A DNA stretch of 42,503 bases from an uncultured Novosphingobium sp. (GTDB taxonomy: Bacteria; Pseudomonadota; Alphaproteobacteria; Sphingomonadales; Sphingomonadaceae): positions 1-42,503 of the forward strand of contig CAMPHR010000027.1 of NCBI GenBank assembly GCA_946886075.1. The letters run 5' to 3'. The notes beneath the pieces were generated by a model. That model made no database searches. It was not told the origin of the DNA and saw nothing but the letters and a program-made list of their open reading frames with translations. Shown piece after piece: positions 32,487 to 40,345 of the stretch; position 1 is the first letter of the stretch; the number at the start of each line of letters is the position of its first letter. Position numbers and translations under genes: made by a program.

Positions 32487-32566
32487 CCGTTCGCCCTGAG
32501 CTTGTCAAAGGGCATATTTTTCTTGAAGAGAAGAGAAGGGCTTCGACAAGCTCAGCCCGAATGGAG
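32487..32566. repeat. Type A palindromic repeat, spaced inverted pair inside hslVU
   Basis: Left copy 32487-32512 (minus orientation, stem GCCC/GGGC) and right copy 32537-32566 (plus orientation, GGGC/GCCC). The right copy touches the hslV stop codon. The transcript between hslV and hslU would form a long hairpin. Confidence 0.82.
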
Positions 32567-33133
32567 CTAGGACGCCGATGCCAGCTCTTCCACAACCAAC
32601 TGGTCATTGGTGTAGACACAGATGTCCGCTGCCACCGCCATCGCCTTGCGCGCGAGGGTTTCGGCATCTTCCTCATATTCCACCAGCGCGCGGGCTGCTG
32701 CGAGTGCGAAGTTGCCGCCTGATCCAATGGCCGCGACGCCACCGATCGGCTCGAGCACATCGCCATTGCCAGTGAGGATAAGGGTCACTTCCTTGTCCGC
32801 GACGATCATCATAGCTTCCAGATTGCGGAGATATTTGTCGGTCCGCCAATCCTTCGCCAATTCGACCGCGGCGCGCATCAGCTGACCATTATGCCGCTCC
32901 AGCTTAGCTTCCAGCCGTTCAAACAGAGTGAAGGCGTCAGCGGTCGCACCGGCAAAACCGCCGATGACAGAGCCGTCGTGCAGGCGGCGAACCTTGCGGG
33001 CGTTGGGCTTCATCACCGTCTGGCCCATGGAAACCTGACCGTCACCGGCCACGATCACCTTTCCATTTTTTCTTACCGACATGATGGTGGTGCCATGCCA
33101 GACCGGCATGCTGCTGGAGCGTTGGTCGTTCAT
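32567..33133 (-). CDS. hslV: ATP-dependent protease peptidase subunit HslV
   Basis: HslV is the proteasome-like threonine protease of the HslUV complex. The protein is 188 residues from the ATG at 33133 ([20 protein letters not shown]). The catalytic threonine should be Thr15 of WHGTTI, so a short leader must be removed, as known for alphaproteobacterial Hsl[50 protein letters not shown] and [16 protein letters not shown] follow the family. A second ATG at 33109 (MPVWHG) would give a shorter leader. Neither has a clear Shine-Dalgarno. hslU follows downstream. Confidence 0.96.
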   Translation of the reverse strand: MNDQRSSSMPVWHGTTIMSVRKNGKVIVAGDGQVSMGQTVMKPNARKVRRLHDGSVIGGFAGATADAFTLFERLEAKLERHNGQLMRAAVELAKDWRTDKYLRNLEAMMIVADKEVTLILTGNGDVLEPIGGVAAIGSGGNFALAAARALVEYEEDAETLARKAMAVAADICVYTNDQLVVEELASAS

Positions 33134-33249
33134 GGCGCGGCATATGGGATCGAATGGGCTACCGCGCAAGCATAGTAGCCCAAGGCGCTGGATCGTGTCA
33201 TTTTCTGGACGGATTTATGACAATCGGTTCAGGAACCAATCCCGTTCAA

Positions 33250-33278
33250 TTGACTTTGTGCAGAGCCGCAAAGATCAT
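33250..33278 (+). promoter_or_regulatory. Possible promoter for the 62-residue protein
   Basis: TTGACT at 33250-33255 is followed, after 17 bases, by GATCAT at 33273-33278. The -35 is good and the -10 weak. The expected start of transcription would give a leader of about 24 bases before the ATG at 33309. Confidence 0.3.
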
Positions 33279-33308
33279 GTCCGGACGGTGAATGGAAGGA
33301 AATTTCAC

Positions 33309-33497
33309 ATGTCTCTTAAGGCCAGAGCCCAAGAGAAGGTCGAACGAGCGGGGATTTCCAACTATACGTTCGATCATGACATCCTGGTGATGTGCGGCGT
33401 TCGCTACACCATTGCGGCTTGTAACTGCGGCGAGCCTGATTGCGACGGGGTCAAGCTGGAAAGGAGCGCGAACCTGGCCAGCCCGATCCTGCAATGA
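33309..33497 (+). CDS. Small cysteine-rich protein of unknown function
   Basis: A 62-residue protein starting MSLKARAQEKVERAGISNYT. Its middle reads CGVRYTIAACNCGEPDCDG, that is C-x8-C-x-C-x4-C, a spacing able to bind zinc or an iron-sulphur cluster. GAAGGAAA lies about seven bases before the ATG. The larger open frame from 33081 runs into the hslV start region and is not preferred. The compact charged N-terminus and the four-cysteine knuckle suggest a structured domain. I do not recognise the family and assign no function. It is convergent with the entericidin-like gene, 29 bases away. Confidence 0.65.
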   Translation: MSLKARAQEKVERAGISNYTFDHDILVMCGVRYTIAACNCGEPDCDGVKLERSANLASPILQ

Positions 33498-33526
33498 TAT
33501 TGGGGAAGGGCTGACCTGACCTGGCC

Positions 33527-33652
33527 CTACATTGCCCTTTCACCGGCCCGGCCGACCGATTCAATGTCCCGGCCAACGCCCTTGACCGTGTTGCATGCCG
33601 CCAATGTGGTGAGAAGAAGCCCGGTGATCATGAGGGCAATGGTCTGACGCAT
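33527..33652 (-). CDS. Entericidin A/B-like small lipoprotein
   Basis: A 41-residue protein reading MRQTIALMITGLLLTTLAAC, then NTVKGVGRDIESVGRAGERA and a final M. The lipobox LAAC places the lipidated cysteine at residue 20. The segment CNTVKGVGRDIESVG closely follows the E. coli entericidin pattern CNTxxGxGxDI. Entericidins are tiny envelope lipoproteins, with EcnA/EcnB described as an antidote/toxin pair. Many alphaproteobacteria have single copies of unknown role. GGGAG lies about nine bases before the ATG at 33652. No partner lies beside it. Confidence 0.85.
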   Translation of the reverse strand: MRQTIALMITGLLLTTLAACNTVKGVGRDIESVGRAGERAM

Positions 33653-33743
33653 TGATAGTCGCTCCCTTTATCGTTCCAGCCACTAAAGCCTCCCGCCTAA
33701 AAGGCAATGCTCGCAATTTGCAACTCTTGGCGCGTGGCTCGTC

Positions 33744-33773
33744 TTGACAGGAGCCTTGGCCGATGCCAATGGC
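33744..33773 (+). promoter_or_regulatory. Likely promoter of tRNA-Val
   Basis: A perfect -35 box TTGACA lies at 33744-33749, about 43 bases upstream of the tRNA. The expected -10 region near 33767-33772 reads CAATGG, a poor match. Position and the exact -35 box support it. Confidence 0.4.
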
Positions 33774-33791
33774 CGCATCCTCCTTATCAGG

Positions 33792-33866
33792 GGGCGCGTA
33801 GCTCAGCGGTAGAGCACACCCTTCACACGGGTGGGGTCACAGGTTCAATCCCTGTCGCGCCCACCA
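33792..33866 (+). tRNA. tRNA-Val (anticodon CAC)
   Basis: A 75-base cloverleaf can be drawn. Acceptor stem GGGCGCG/CGCGCCC, D arm GCTC-AGCGGTA-GAGC, anticodon stem CACCC/GGGTG with loop TTCACAC, T arm ACAGG-TTCAATC-CCTGT, discriminator A and an encoded CCA. The anticodon CAC (33824-33826) reads the valine codon GUG. Confidence 0.96.
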
Positions 33867-33887
33867 TGATCAGCCTGGATCATGGTG
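33862..33887 (+). terminator. Perfect hairpin overlapping the tRNA 3' end
   Basis: CACCATGATC (33862-33871) and GATCATGGTG (33878-33887) form a 10-bp perfect stem with a 6-base loop. The left arm contains the last base of the acceptor stem and the ACCA end of tRNA-Val. There is no T tract directly after it. It may end transcription or guide 3' processing. Confidence 0.45.
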
Positions 33888-33980
33888 AGAAATATAATGT
33901 CCCGACATTGATCTTTTCGTCCGCTCCGCGTTAATTCGTGGCGATAAATCCGGCCGTTTGGCTGAGACGAAAGGATAAGC

Positions 33981-36215
33981 ATGTCCTCATTGTTGAAGGG
34001 CAGCGCAGTCGCTCTGGCATTGCTGGCGAATGCTGCGGTCCCGGCATATGCGCAACAGCAACTGACGCTGGAAAGGGTCTTCGCCAATCCTGACCTGTCG
34101 GGGCCACAGCTACGAGCCTTGAAGCTTTCACCGGACGGAAAACTCGTCACCCTGCTCAAGCCGCGCGCCGAGGAGAAGGAAAGGCTGGACCTGTGGGCCA
34201 TCGACAGCGCAACCGGATCGGAGCGCATGCTGGTGGATTCGAAAAAGACCGGCAGCGGCGCTGAGCTTTCCGAAGCGGAAAAGATGCAGCGCGAGCGGGA
34301 CCGGTCCGTCGCGGGCAGCACCGGGATCGCGAGCTATGACTGGGCGCCGAATGGCAAAAGCATCCTCGTTCCGGTCGATGGCGACCTGTATCTCGCTTCG
34401 CTCGATGGCCAGGTCACACGGCTGACCAGCAGTCCGAGCAGCGAACTGAATGGCGTGGTCAGTCCCAAGGGCGGGTTTGTCTCCTTCGTCCGTGACGGCA
34501 ATTTCTTCGTGCAGCCGACCGGCGGGCAGGAGCGGCAACTGACGCAGGGCGCGAGCGATACGGTCAGCTGGGGCGTGGCCGAGTTCGTGGCACAGGAAGA
34601 AATGGATCGGCGCACCGGCTACTGGTGGTCGCCCGACGATCAGATGATCGCGGTTGCTCGCGTGGATGAAGGACGGGTCGGCATCGTCACCCGGACGGCA
34701 ATCGGCGGCGAAGGCACGAAGGTCTATCAGCAACGCTATCCCGCTGCTGGAACGCCCAACGCGCTGGTTAACCTCTATGTCATGCGGCCTGATGGCAGTG
34801 GTCAGGTGAAGGTTGACCTGGGCGCTGAGAGCGACATCTATCTGGCGCGGGTGGATTGGTCCAAGGACGGGCGGACGCTCTACGTCCAGCGCCAGAGCCG
34901 CGACCAGAAGCGCCTCGATCTGTTGGCGGTCGATCCCGCGACGGGCAAATCCAGGATCATCCTGACCGAGCGGGCAAAAAGCTGGATCAACCTCAGCAAC
35001 AATTTCAAGCCGTTGAGCGATGGCAGCTTCCTGTGGTGGTCGGAAAAGACCGGGCACGGCCACCTCTATCATGTGCGCGGCGGCAAGTGGGTTGCCCTTA
35101 CCAGTGGCGCTTGGGAAGTTCGCGACGTGGTGGCGGTCGATGAGCGGCAGGGCAGCGTCTACTTCACCGGCAATCGCGAAACGCCGCTGGAGCAGCAGCT
35201 TTACGCCGCTCCCCTCTCAGGCAAGGGGCCGTTGCGGCAGTTGACGAGCAATGGCTGGTGGAATGATGCGGTGATGGATGGCGGCGCAACGCATCTGGTG
35301 ATCTCCCGCAGCAATATGGACCAGCCCAAGCAGGTCTATCTGGCTGACAGCAGTGGCAAGCAGCTCCGCTGGCTTTCGGAAAATGCGCTGGCCGGGGATC
35401 ACCCCTACGCCCCCTATCTCGCCAGCCATGCCAGCACGCGTTTCGGCACGATCAAGGCTGCGGATGGATCGACGCTCTATACCCGGATCATGATCCCACC
35501 CTTGCAGCCGGGCAAGCGATACCCCGTTTTCATACTGCATTATGGCGGGCCGGGGGCGGGAAGGGTCGTCACCAACCAATGGGGGTCGCCCATCTACCAA
35601 TATCTGGTGGACCGGGGCTGGATCGTCTTCGCGGTCGATAATCGCGGCACGCCGGATCGCGGCAAGGCTTTTGAGGACCAGCTGTACCGCGCCATGGGAA
35701 CGGTAGAGGTCGATGACCAGCTAAAGGGCGTCGAATGGCTGAAAGCGCAGCCCTATGTCGATCCGCAGCGGATCGCCACTTATGGCTGGTCCTATGGCGG
35801 CTACATGTCGGTCAAGCTGCTGGAGAAGGCGCCGGGCCTGTTCTCCGCGGCGATCGCGGGTGCGCCGGTGACGCGCTGGGAACTGTACGATACCCATTAT
35901 ACGGAACGTTATCTGGGCAAGCCGCAGGACAGGCCAAGCGCCTATCCCGCGTCCGGAGCCGTAGAAGATGCGGTCAGGATCAAGGACCCGATGCTGCTGA
36001 TCCACGGCATGTCCGATGACAATGTCGTGTTCGACAATGCTACCGCCTTGATGGCCCGGATGCAGGCTGCTGCCGTTCCGTTCGAGATGATGGTCTATCC
36101 CGGCCAGACGCACCGCGTGGGCGGCCCGGGCATCAGCGTCCATCTTTGGCGCACGATCGAGGATTTCCTCCGCCGCAATGGGACAGCGCCGCCAGAAGCG
36201 CCGCCCGGTAAATAG
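33981..36215 (+). CDS. Dipeptidyl-peptidase IV-like S9 prolyl peptidase, secreted
   Basis: A 744-residue serine peptidase that should release X-Pro or X-Ala dipeptides. A signal peptide (MSSLLKGSAVALALLANAAV, likely cut after AYA at residue 24) sends it to the periplasm. Residues 40-500 form the beta-propeller. Within it EFVAQEEMDR (Glu206-Glu207) is the double-Glu motif that binds the substrate N-terminus in DPP-IV. The catalytic triad is Ser604 in GWSYGGYM, Asp679 in HGMSDDNVVF and His711 in GQTHRV. The ATG at 33981 has AAGGAT upstream. Neighbours suggest no operon. Peptide scavenging is inferred from the family. Confidence 0.93.
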   Translation: MSSLLKGSAVALALLANAAVPAYAQQQLTLERVFANPDLSGPQLRALKLSPDGKLVTLLKPRAEEKERLDLWAIDSATGSERMLVDSKKTGSGAELSEAEKMQRERDRSVAGSTGIASYDWAPNGKSILVPVDGDLYLASLDGQVTRLTSSPSSELNGVVSPKGGFVSFVRDGNFFVQPTGGQERQLTQGASDTVSWGVAEFVAQEEMDRRTGYWWSPDDQMIAVARVDEGRVGIVTRTAIGGEGTKVYQQRYPAAGTPNALVNLYVMRPDGSGQVKVDLGAESDIYLARVDWSKDGRTLYVQRQSRDQKRLDLLAVDPATGKSRIILTERAKSWINLSNNFKPLSDGSFLWWSEKTGHGHLYHVRGGKWVALTSGAWEVRDVVAVDERQGSVYFTGNRETPLEQQLYAAPLSGKGPLRQLTSNGWWNDAVMDGGATHLVISRSNMDQPKQVYLADSSGKQLRWLSENALAGDHPYAPYLASHASTRFGTIKAADGSTLYTRIMIPPLQPGKRYPVFILHYGGPGAGRVVTNQWGSPIYQYLVDRGWIVFAVDNRGTPDRGKAFEDQLYRAMGTVEVDDQLKGVEWLKAQPYVDPQRIATYGWSYGGYMSVKLLEKAPGLFSAAIAGAPVTRWELYDTHYTERYLGKPQDRPSAYPASGAVEDAVRIKDPMLLIHGMSDDNVVFDNATALMARMQAAAVPFEMMVYPGQTHRVGGPGISVHLWRTIEDFLRRNGTAPPEAPPGK

Positions 36216-36313
36216 GGGCTATCGGCGCGCAAAGCTGCTTCATGCTGGACAATTGCCGGGACGACGCTATGGCGCGCCCTTGCGCAATTTTGCATGGAGT
36301 GGAGTCTTTAGTC

Positions 36314-37339
36314 ATGGGTTACAAGGTCGTCGTCGTTGGTGCCACGGGCAATGTGGGCCGCGAAATGCTGACCATTCTCGCCGAGCGCGAGTTCCCGATT
36401 GACGAGGTCGCGGCGGTCGCATCGCCCCGGTCGCAGGGCACCGAAATCGATTTCGGCGACACCGGCAAGACGCTTAAAGTCAAAAATATCGAGCATTTCG
36501 ACTTCACGGGCTGGGACATCGCCCTGTTCGCCGCAGGCTCTGGCCCGACGGCTGAATATGCGCCCAAGGCGGCGGCGGCTGGCTGCGTGGTGATCGACAA
36601 TTCGTCGCTCTACCGCATGGACCCGGACGTGCCGCTGATCGTGCCCGAAGTGAATCCGGACGCGATCGACGGCTATACGAAGAAGAACATCATCGCGAAC
36701 CCGAACTGCTCGACCGCGCAGATGGTCGTGGCGCTTAAGCCCTTGCATGACGCTGCCAAGATCAAGCGCGTTGTCGTCGCCACTTACCAGTCGGTTTCCG
36801 GCGCGGGCAAGGAAGGCATGGACGAGCTGTTCGAACAGTCCCGCAACATCTTTGTCGGCGATCCGGCGGAGGCGAAGAAGTTCACCAAGCAGATCGCCTT
36901 CAACGTGATCCCGCACATCGACGTCTTCCTGGAGGACGGCTCCACGAAGGAAGAGTGGAAGATGGTCGCGGAAACCAAGAAGATCCTCGATCCCAAGGTG
37001 AAGGTCACGGCGACCTGCGTGCGCGTGCCCGTGTTCGTCGGCCATTCCGAAGCGTTGAACATCGAGTTCGAGAACGAGATTTCAGCCAAGGAAGCGCAGG
37101 ACATCCTACGTGAAGCGCCCGGCGTGATGCTCGTCGACAAGCGCGAGGACGGTGGTTACGTCACCCCGGTCGAGTGCGTGGGTGATTATGCGACTTTCAT
37201 CAGCCGGGTCCGCGAGGATTCAACGATCGACAATGGCCTTTCGCTCTGGTGCGTGAGTGATAACCTGCGCAAGGGCGCGGCGCTCAACGCCGTGCAGATC
37301 GCGGAACTGCTGGGCCGTCGCCACCTGAAGAAGGGCTGA
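36314..37339 (+). CDS. asd: Aspartate-semialdehyde dehydrogenase
   Basis: The enzyme reduces aspartyl-phosphate to aspartate semialdehyde for Lys, Thr, Met and diaminopimelate synthesis. The 341-residue protein has the NADP site VVVGATGNVGREML (residues 5-18), the catalytic Cys132 in ANPNCSTAQM, SVSGAGKEGMDEL and the active-site region RVPVFVGHSEALNIEF. The ATG at 36314 (MGYKVVVVGATGNVGREMLT) is preferred. The frame is open from 36242, but that part is not family-like. GGAG lies about ten bases upstream. The next gene starts six bases after its stop, suggesting one transcript with 37346-38798. Confidence 0.96.
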   Translation: MGYKVVVVGATGNVGREMLTILAEREFPIDEVAAVASPRSQGTEIDFGDTGKTLKVKNIEHFDFTGWDIALFAAGSGPTAEYAPKAAAAGCVVIDNSSLYRMDPDVPLIVPEVNPDAIDGYTKKNIIANPNCSTAQMVVALKPLHDAAKIKRVVVATYQSVSGAGKEGMDELFEQSRNIFVGDPAEAKKFTKQIAFNVIPHIDVFLEDGSTKEEWKMVAETKKILDPKVKVTATCVRVPVFVGHSEALNIEFENEISAKEAQDILREAPGVMLVDKREDGGYVTPVECVGDYATFISRVREDSTIDNGLSLWCVSDNLRKGAALNAVQIAELLGRRHLKKG

Positions 37340-37345
37340 GCCCTT

Positions 37346-38035
37346 ATGATCTCCGGCGCTGCCGCTGTTTGGAAAAGCCTTCCGATAGCGCAGCGCCGGA
37401 TGATCCTGCTGCTGATCGGTGCCATTGCAGCGGCGCAGATTGATCAGCCTTTTCCCGAACTTGCGCCATTGCAGCATGGACCGACCTTGGCACTTGCGTT
37501 GGGCGCACCGTGGCTCTTGCGCCGCTGGCCGCTCAGCAATGGCGCGGTTGTCTGCATCACCCTGTTCCTGCTGCTGCATAGCTTGGGTGGGCGCTACATC
37601 TATTCCTATGTGCCCTATGACGATTGGGTGCGTAGCCTTTCGGGCCACGACCTGTCGGGCCTCTTCGGGTGGCAGCGCAATGGCTATGACCGGCTCGTCC
37701 ATTTCGCCTTCGGGCTGCTGCTCACCCATCCGCTGGCGCAGATCGCCAGGCGACAGGGCGGCATGACATGGGGTTGGAGCCTGGCCTTCGGTTTCGTCAC
37801 CATCGGCTTCATCAGCGCGCTTTACGAGAGTTTCGAATGGCTCCTCACGCTGATCGCCGAAGGTGAAACGGCGGACTGGTATAACGGTCAGCAAGGCGAT
37901 GTTTGGGACCCGCAGAAGGATATGATAGCCGCCCAGCTGGGCGCATTGATCACGCTCGTGGTCTTGAATCTGCTCTGCCATCGACACCGCGACGCCGAAA
38001 GCATATCGAGCGACGCTGACAGATTGAAAGACTAG
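37346..38035 (+). CDS. DUF2238-type integral membrane protein (YjdF-like)
   Basis: A 229-residue protein with about six hydrophobic segments. YDRLVHFAFGLLL, a glutamate in SALYESFEWLL, and GDVWDPQKDMIAAQLGA are the conserved polar positions of the DUF2238/YjdF family, whose function is unknown. The His, Glu and Asp residues sit near membrane borders and could bind a metal. It follows asd by six bases and ends one base before the hydrolase ATG, so the three genes are probably co-transcribed. No link between the family and aspartate metabolism is known to me. Confidence 0.82.
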   Translation: MISGAAAVWKSLPIAQRRMILLLIGAIAAAQIDQPFPELAPLQHGPTLALALGAPWLLRRWPLSNGAVVCITLFLLLHSLGGRYIYSYVPYDDWVRSLSGHDLSGLFGWQRNGYDRLVHFAFGLLLTHPLAQIARRQGGMTWGWSLAFGFVTIGFISALYESFEWLLTLIAEGETADWYNGQQGDVWDPQKDMIAAQLGALITLVVLNLLCHRHRDAESISSDADRLKD

Positions 38036-38036
38036 C

Positions 38037-38798
38037 ATGACCGACCTTGAATTGCAGAAGCTCGAAGTCGACGGGCTGGGTGGACTTCCCATCGCAGTGC
38101 ATATTGCGGGGGAAGGGCGCGACCTCGTGCTCATTCATGGCTATTTCTCCAACGCCTGGACCAATTGGGTGCGGTACGGCCATGCCAAGCGGCTTGTGGA
38201 AGCGGGTTTCCGGCTGATCATGCCTGACCTTCGGGGGCATGGTGAAAGTGGCAAGCCGCATGATCCCGCCGCTTATCCGCCTGATGCCCTGACAGAGGAC
38301 AATCTGGCGGTGATCGACCAGCTTGGCCTTACAGATTATGACCTTGGCGGCTATTCACTGGGCGCGCGAACAACGGTGCGGATGCTGGCGCGCGGTGCGA
38401 CCCCGCGCCGGGTGATCCTGGCGGGCATGGGATTGCGCGGCCTCGTCAATACGCATGACAAGGGCAGCTATTACCGCAACGTCCTCACCAACCTCGGCAC
38501 CTTTGAACGCGGTACGTCGGAATGGATGACCGAGGCCTTCCTGAAAACGACGAAGGGCGATCCGGTCGCGTTGCTGCATATCCTGAACACCTTCGTAGAT
38601 ACGCCCGCCGATAGGATCGCGACTTTCACGCAGCCGACCGAAGTCATATGCGGGGTTGATGATCAGGATAACGGCGTGGCCCAGGAGCTCGTCGATACTC
38701 TGCCAAACGGCCGCTATGTGGAGATACCCGGCAATCACATGGCCGCGGTCACCAAGAAGGAGTTGGGCGAGGCGATGGTGGCGTTCCTGACCGCCTGA
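38037..38798 (+). CDS. Alpha/beta hydrolase
   Basis: A 253-residue protein of the alpha/beta hydrolase fold. VLIHGYFSNAWTNW forms the oxyanion region, MPDLRGHGESGKP is the usual second segment, and the nucleophile is the serine in GGYSLGARTTVR. The acid is likely within GVDDQDNG and the histidine in IPGNHMAAV. The substrate is unknown. The general shape resembles esterases or C-C hydrolases. It starts one base after the stop of the DUF2238 gene and is convergent with amn, leaving 14 bases between stops. Confidence 0.85.
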   Translation: MTDLELQKLEVDGLGGLPIAVHIAGEGRDLVLIHGYFSNAWTNWVRYGHAKRLVEAGFRLIMPDLRGHGESGKPHDPAAYPPDALTEDNLAVIDQLGLTDYDLGGYSLGARTTVRMLARGATPRRVILAGMGLRGLVNTHDKGSYYRNVLTNLGTFERGTSEWMTEAFLKTTKGDPVALLHILNTFVDTPADRIATFTQPTEVICGVDDQDNGVAQELVDTLPNGRYVEIPGNHMAAVTKKELGEAMVAFLTA

Positions 38799-38812
38799 TC
38801 GCCCGCGACCCC

Positions 38813-40267
38813 TTACCGGAATGGCGGCTCGTTGAACGCGCGGAGCTTGCGACTGTGCAGCCGGGGACCTTCCTGACGCAGCAACTCGCAGGTCATCAGG
38901 CCGATCCGCAAGTGCCCGGCTATTGCTTCCTCATAGAAGCGGTTCGCTTGGCCCGGCAGCTTCAGTTCGCCATGGATCGGCTTGTCCGACACACAGAGCA
39001 ATGTCCCGTAGGGCACGCGGAAGCGATAACCCTGCGCGGCGATCGTTGCGGACTCCATGTCGATGCCGACCGCGCGCGACAGGCTGAAACGCAGCGCCGA
39101 GCTCGAGTAGCGCAGTTCCCAGTTGCGGTCGTCGGTAGTCACCACTGTGCCGGTGCGCAGCCTGCGCTTGAAATCCTCGCCCCCGCTGCCGCCCAGCACC
39201 GCCTCGGCTGACTTGGCGAGCGCTACCTGCACCTCCGCGATCGCTGGCACCGGGATTTCCGGGGGCAGCATCTCATCCAGCACCTTGTCATCGCGCAGAT
39301 AGGCGTGGGCCAAAACATAGTCGCCGATCCGCTGACTGGGACGCAGCCCGCCGCAATGGCCGATCATTAGCCAGGCTTCGGGCCGGAGCACCGCCAGATG
39401 ATCGCAAATCGTCTTCGCATTGGCCGGGCCGACGCCGATGTTGACGAGCGTGATGCCACTACGGTTGGGCGCGATCAGGTGGTAGGCGGGCATCTGATGC
39501 TTGCGCCATGCGCTGTCGGCGATCATCCGGGCTGGGTCAGCCGTCTCCCTCGTCACATAAACGCCGCCTGCGCCGGACAGGGCGGTGTAGGGCGTGCCGT
39601 CTCTCTGCAACTCCGCGCACGCCCAGGCCACGAACTCGTCCACATAGCGGTGATAGTTAGTGAACAGGATATAGCGCTGTACATGCTCGGGCGGGGTCCC
39701 GGTATAATGTTTGAGCCGGGCGAGCGAGAAATCGGTGCGCAGTCCATCGAACAGCGCTAACGGCCTCTGGCCTTTCGCGTCTGGCGTGAACAGGCCATCG
39801 GCAATCTCGTCCCCGATCTCCGCCAATTCAGTGGCGGGGAAATGCCGCGCCAATTCTGTGGGAGGCGTGCCGTCCAGTGCGCTGATGTCCAGCCCATCCA
39901 GCACATAGGGGAAAGGGATTTGCTGCTGGCTGACGGCCGTCTCCACCTCTACGCCATAGTCGCGGACCAGCAGGTCGATCTGCTCGGCCAGATAATCGCC
40001 GAACATCTCCGGCCGGGTGACCGTGGTGACATAGAGGCCGGGCTTCGACAGGCGCGCAAAAGATCGCCCCGGTGGCGGCGCATCGGTTTCGGCATGATGG
40101 GTGATGCGCAGTTCGGGATAGCAGTAGCGGCGATCGGTCCTTGCCTCGGGCGGCGGAACGCTGCCGTCGCGGGCATAGGCCTGCATGGCGTCTCGCAGGT
40201 TGCCGATGGACGTCTGGTAGATGCGGTCCAGTTGCGCGACCGCTGCGCCGCCGATGCTCTTCGTCAT
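38813..40267 (-). CDS. amn: AMP nucleosidase
   Basis: The enzyme splits AMP into adenine and ribose-5-phosphate, controlling adenylate levels. The 484-residue protein has the Amn N-terminal domain (RRYCYPELRITH, FARLSKPGLYVTTVTRPEMF). It also has the C-terminal phosphorylase-like domain with NIGVGPANAKTICDHLAVLR, MIGHCGGLRPSQRIGDYVLA, and the nucleoside-binding GIDMESATIAAQGYRFRVPY. CVSDKPIHGELKLPGQAN is a further Amn hallmark. The start is the ATG at 40267. The peroxiredoxin gene lies 78 bases upstream on the same strand with a strong hairpin between, so amn may have its own promoter. Confidence 0.95.
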   Translation of the reverse strand: MTKSIGGAAVAQLDRIYQTSIGNLRDAMQAYARDGSVPPPEARTDRRYCYPELRITHHAETDAPPPGRSFARLSKPGLYVTTVTRPEMFGDYLAEQIDLLVRDYGVEVETAVSQQQIPFPYVLDGLDISALDGTPPTELARHFPATELAEIGDEIADGLFTPDAKGQRPLALFDGLRTDFSLARLKHYTGTPPEHVQRYILFTNYHRYVDEFVAWACAELQRDGTPYTALSGAGGVYVTRETADPARMIADSAWRKHQMPAYHLIAPNRSGITLVNIGVGPANAKTICDHLAVLRPEAWLMIGHCGGLRPSQRIGDYVLAHAYLRDDKVLDEMLPPEIPVPAIAEVQVALAKSAEAVLGGSGGEDFKRRLRTGTVVTTDDRNWELRYSSSALRFSLSRAVGIDMESATIAAQGYRFRVPYGTLLCVSDKPIHGELKLPGQANRFYEEAIAGHLRIGLMTCELLRQEGPRLHSRKLRAFNEPPFR

Positions 40268-40308
40268 CGCACCTTGCTACCGCACTTATGTGACGGTGGA
40301 AAGGCGGG

Positions 40309-40340
40309 TAGCCGCGCGACGGAGCCTCGTCGCACGGCTA
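40309..40340 (-). terminator. Strong hairpin after the peroxiredoxin gene
   Basis: A 13-position stem (40309-40321 with 40328-40340) pairs fully if one G-U pair is allowed on the minus-strand transcript. The loop is six bases. It begins five bases after the peroxiredoxin stop. There is no T tract, so strength as a terminator is uncertain. Confidence 0.55.
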
Positions 40341-40345
40341 TCGTT

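Noticed and set aside
33653..33720. EcfG-type stress promoter (GGAAC) for the entericidin gene
   Set aside because: GGAAC is present 20 bases upstream, but no CGTT follows at the required spacing before the start codon.
33792..33887. Integrated element at tRNA-Val
   Set aside because: No integrase gene and no second copy of the tRNA end within the window.
36242..36313. N-terminal extension of asd
   Set aside because: No ribosome-binding site, and the NADP-binding beta strand should be at the very N-terminus.
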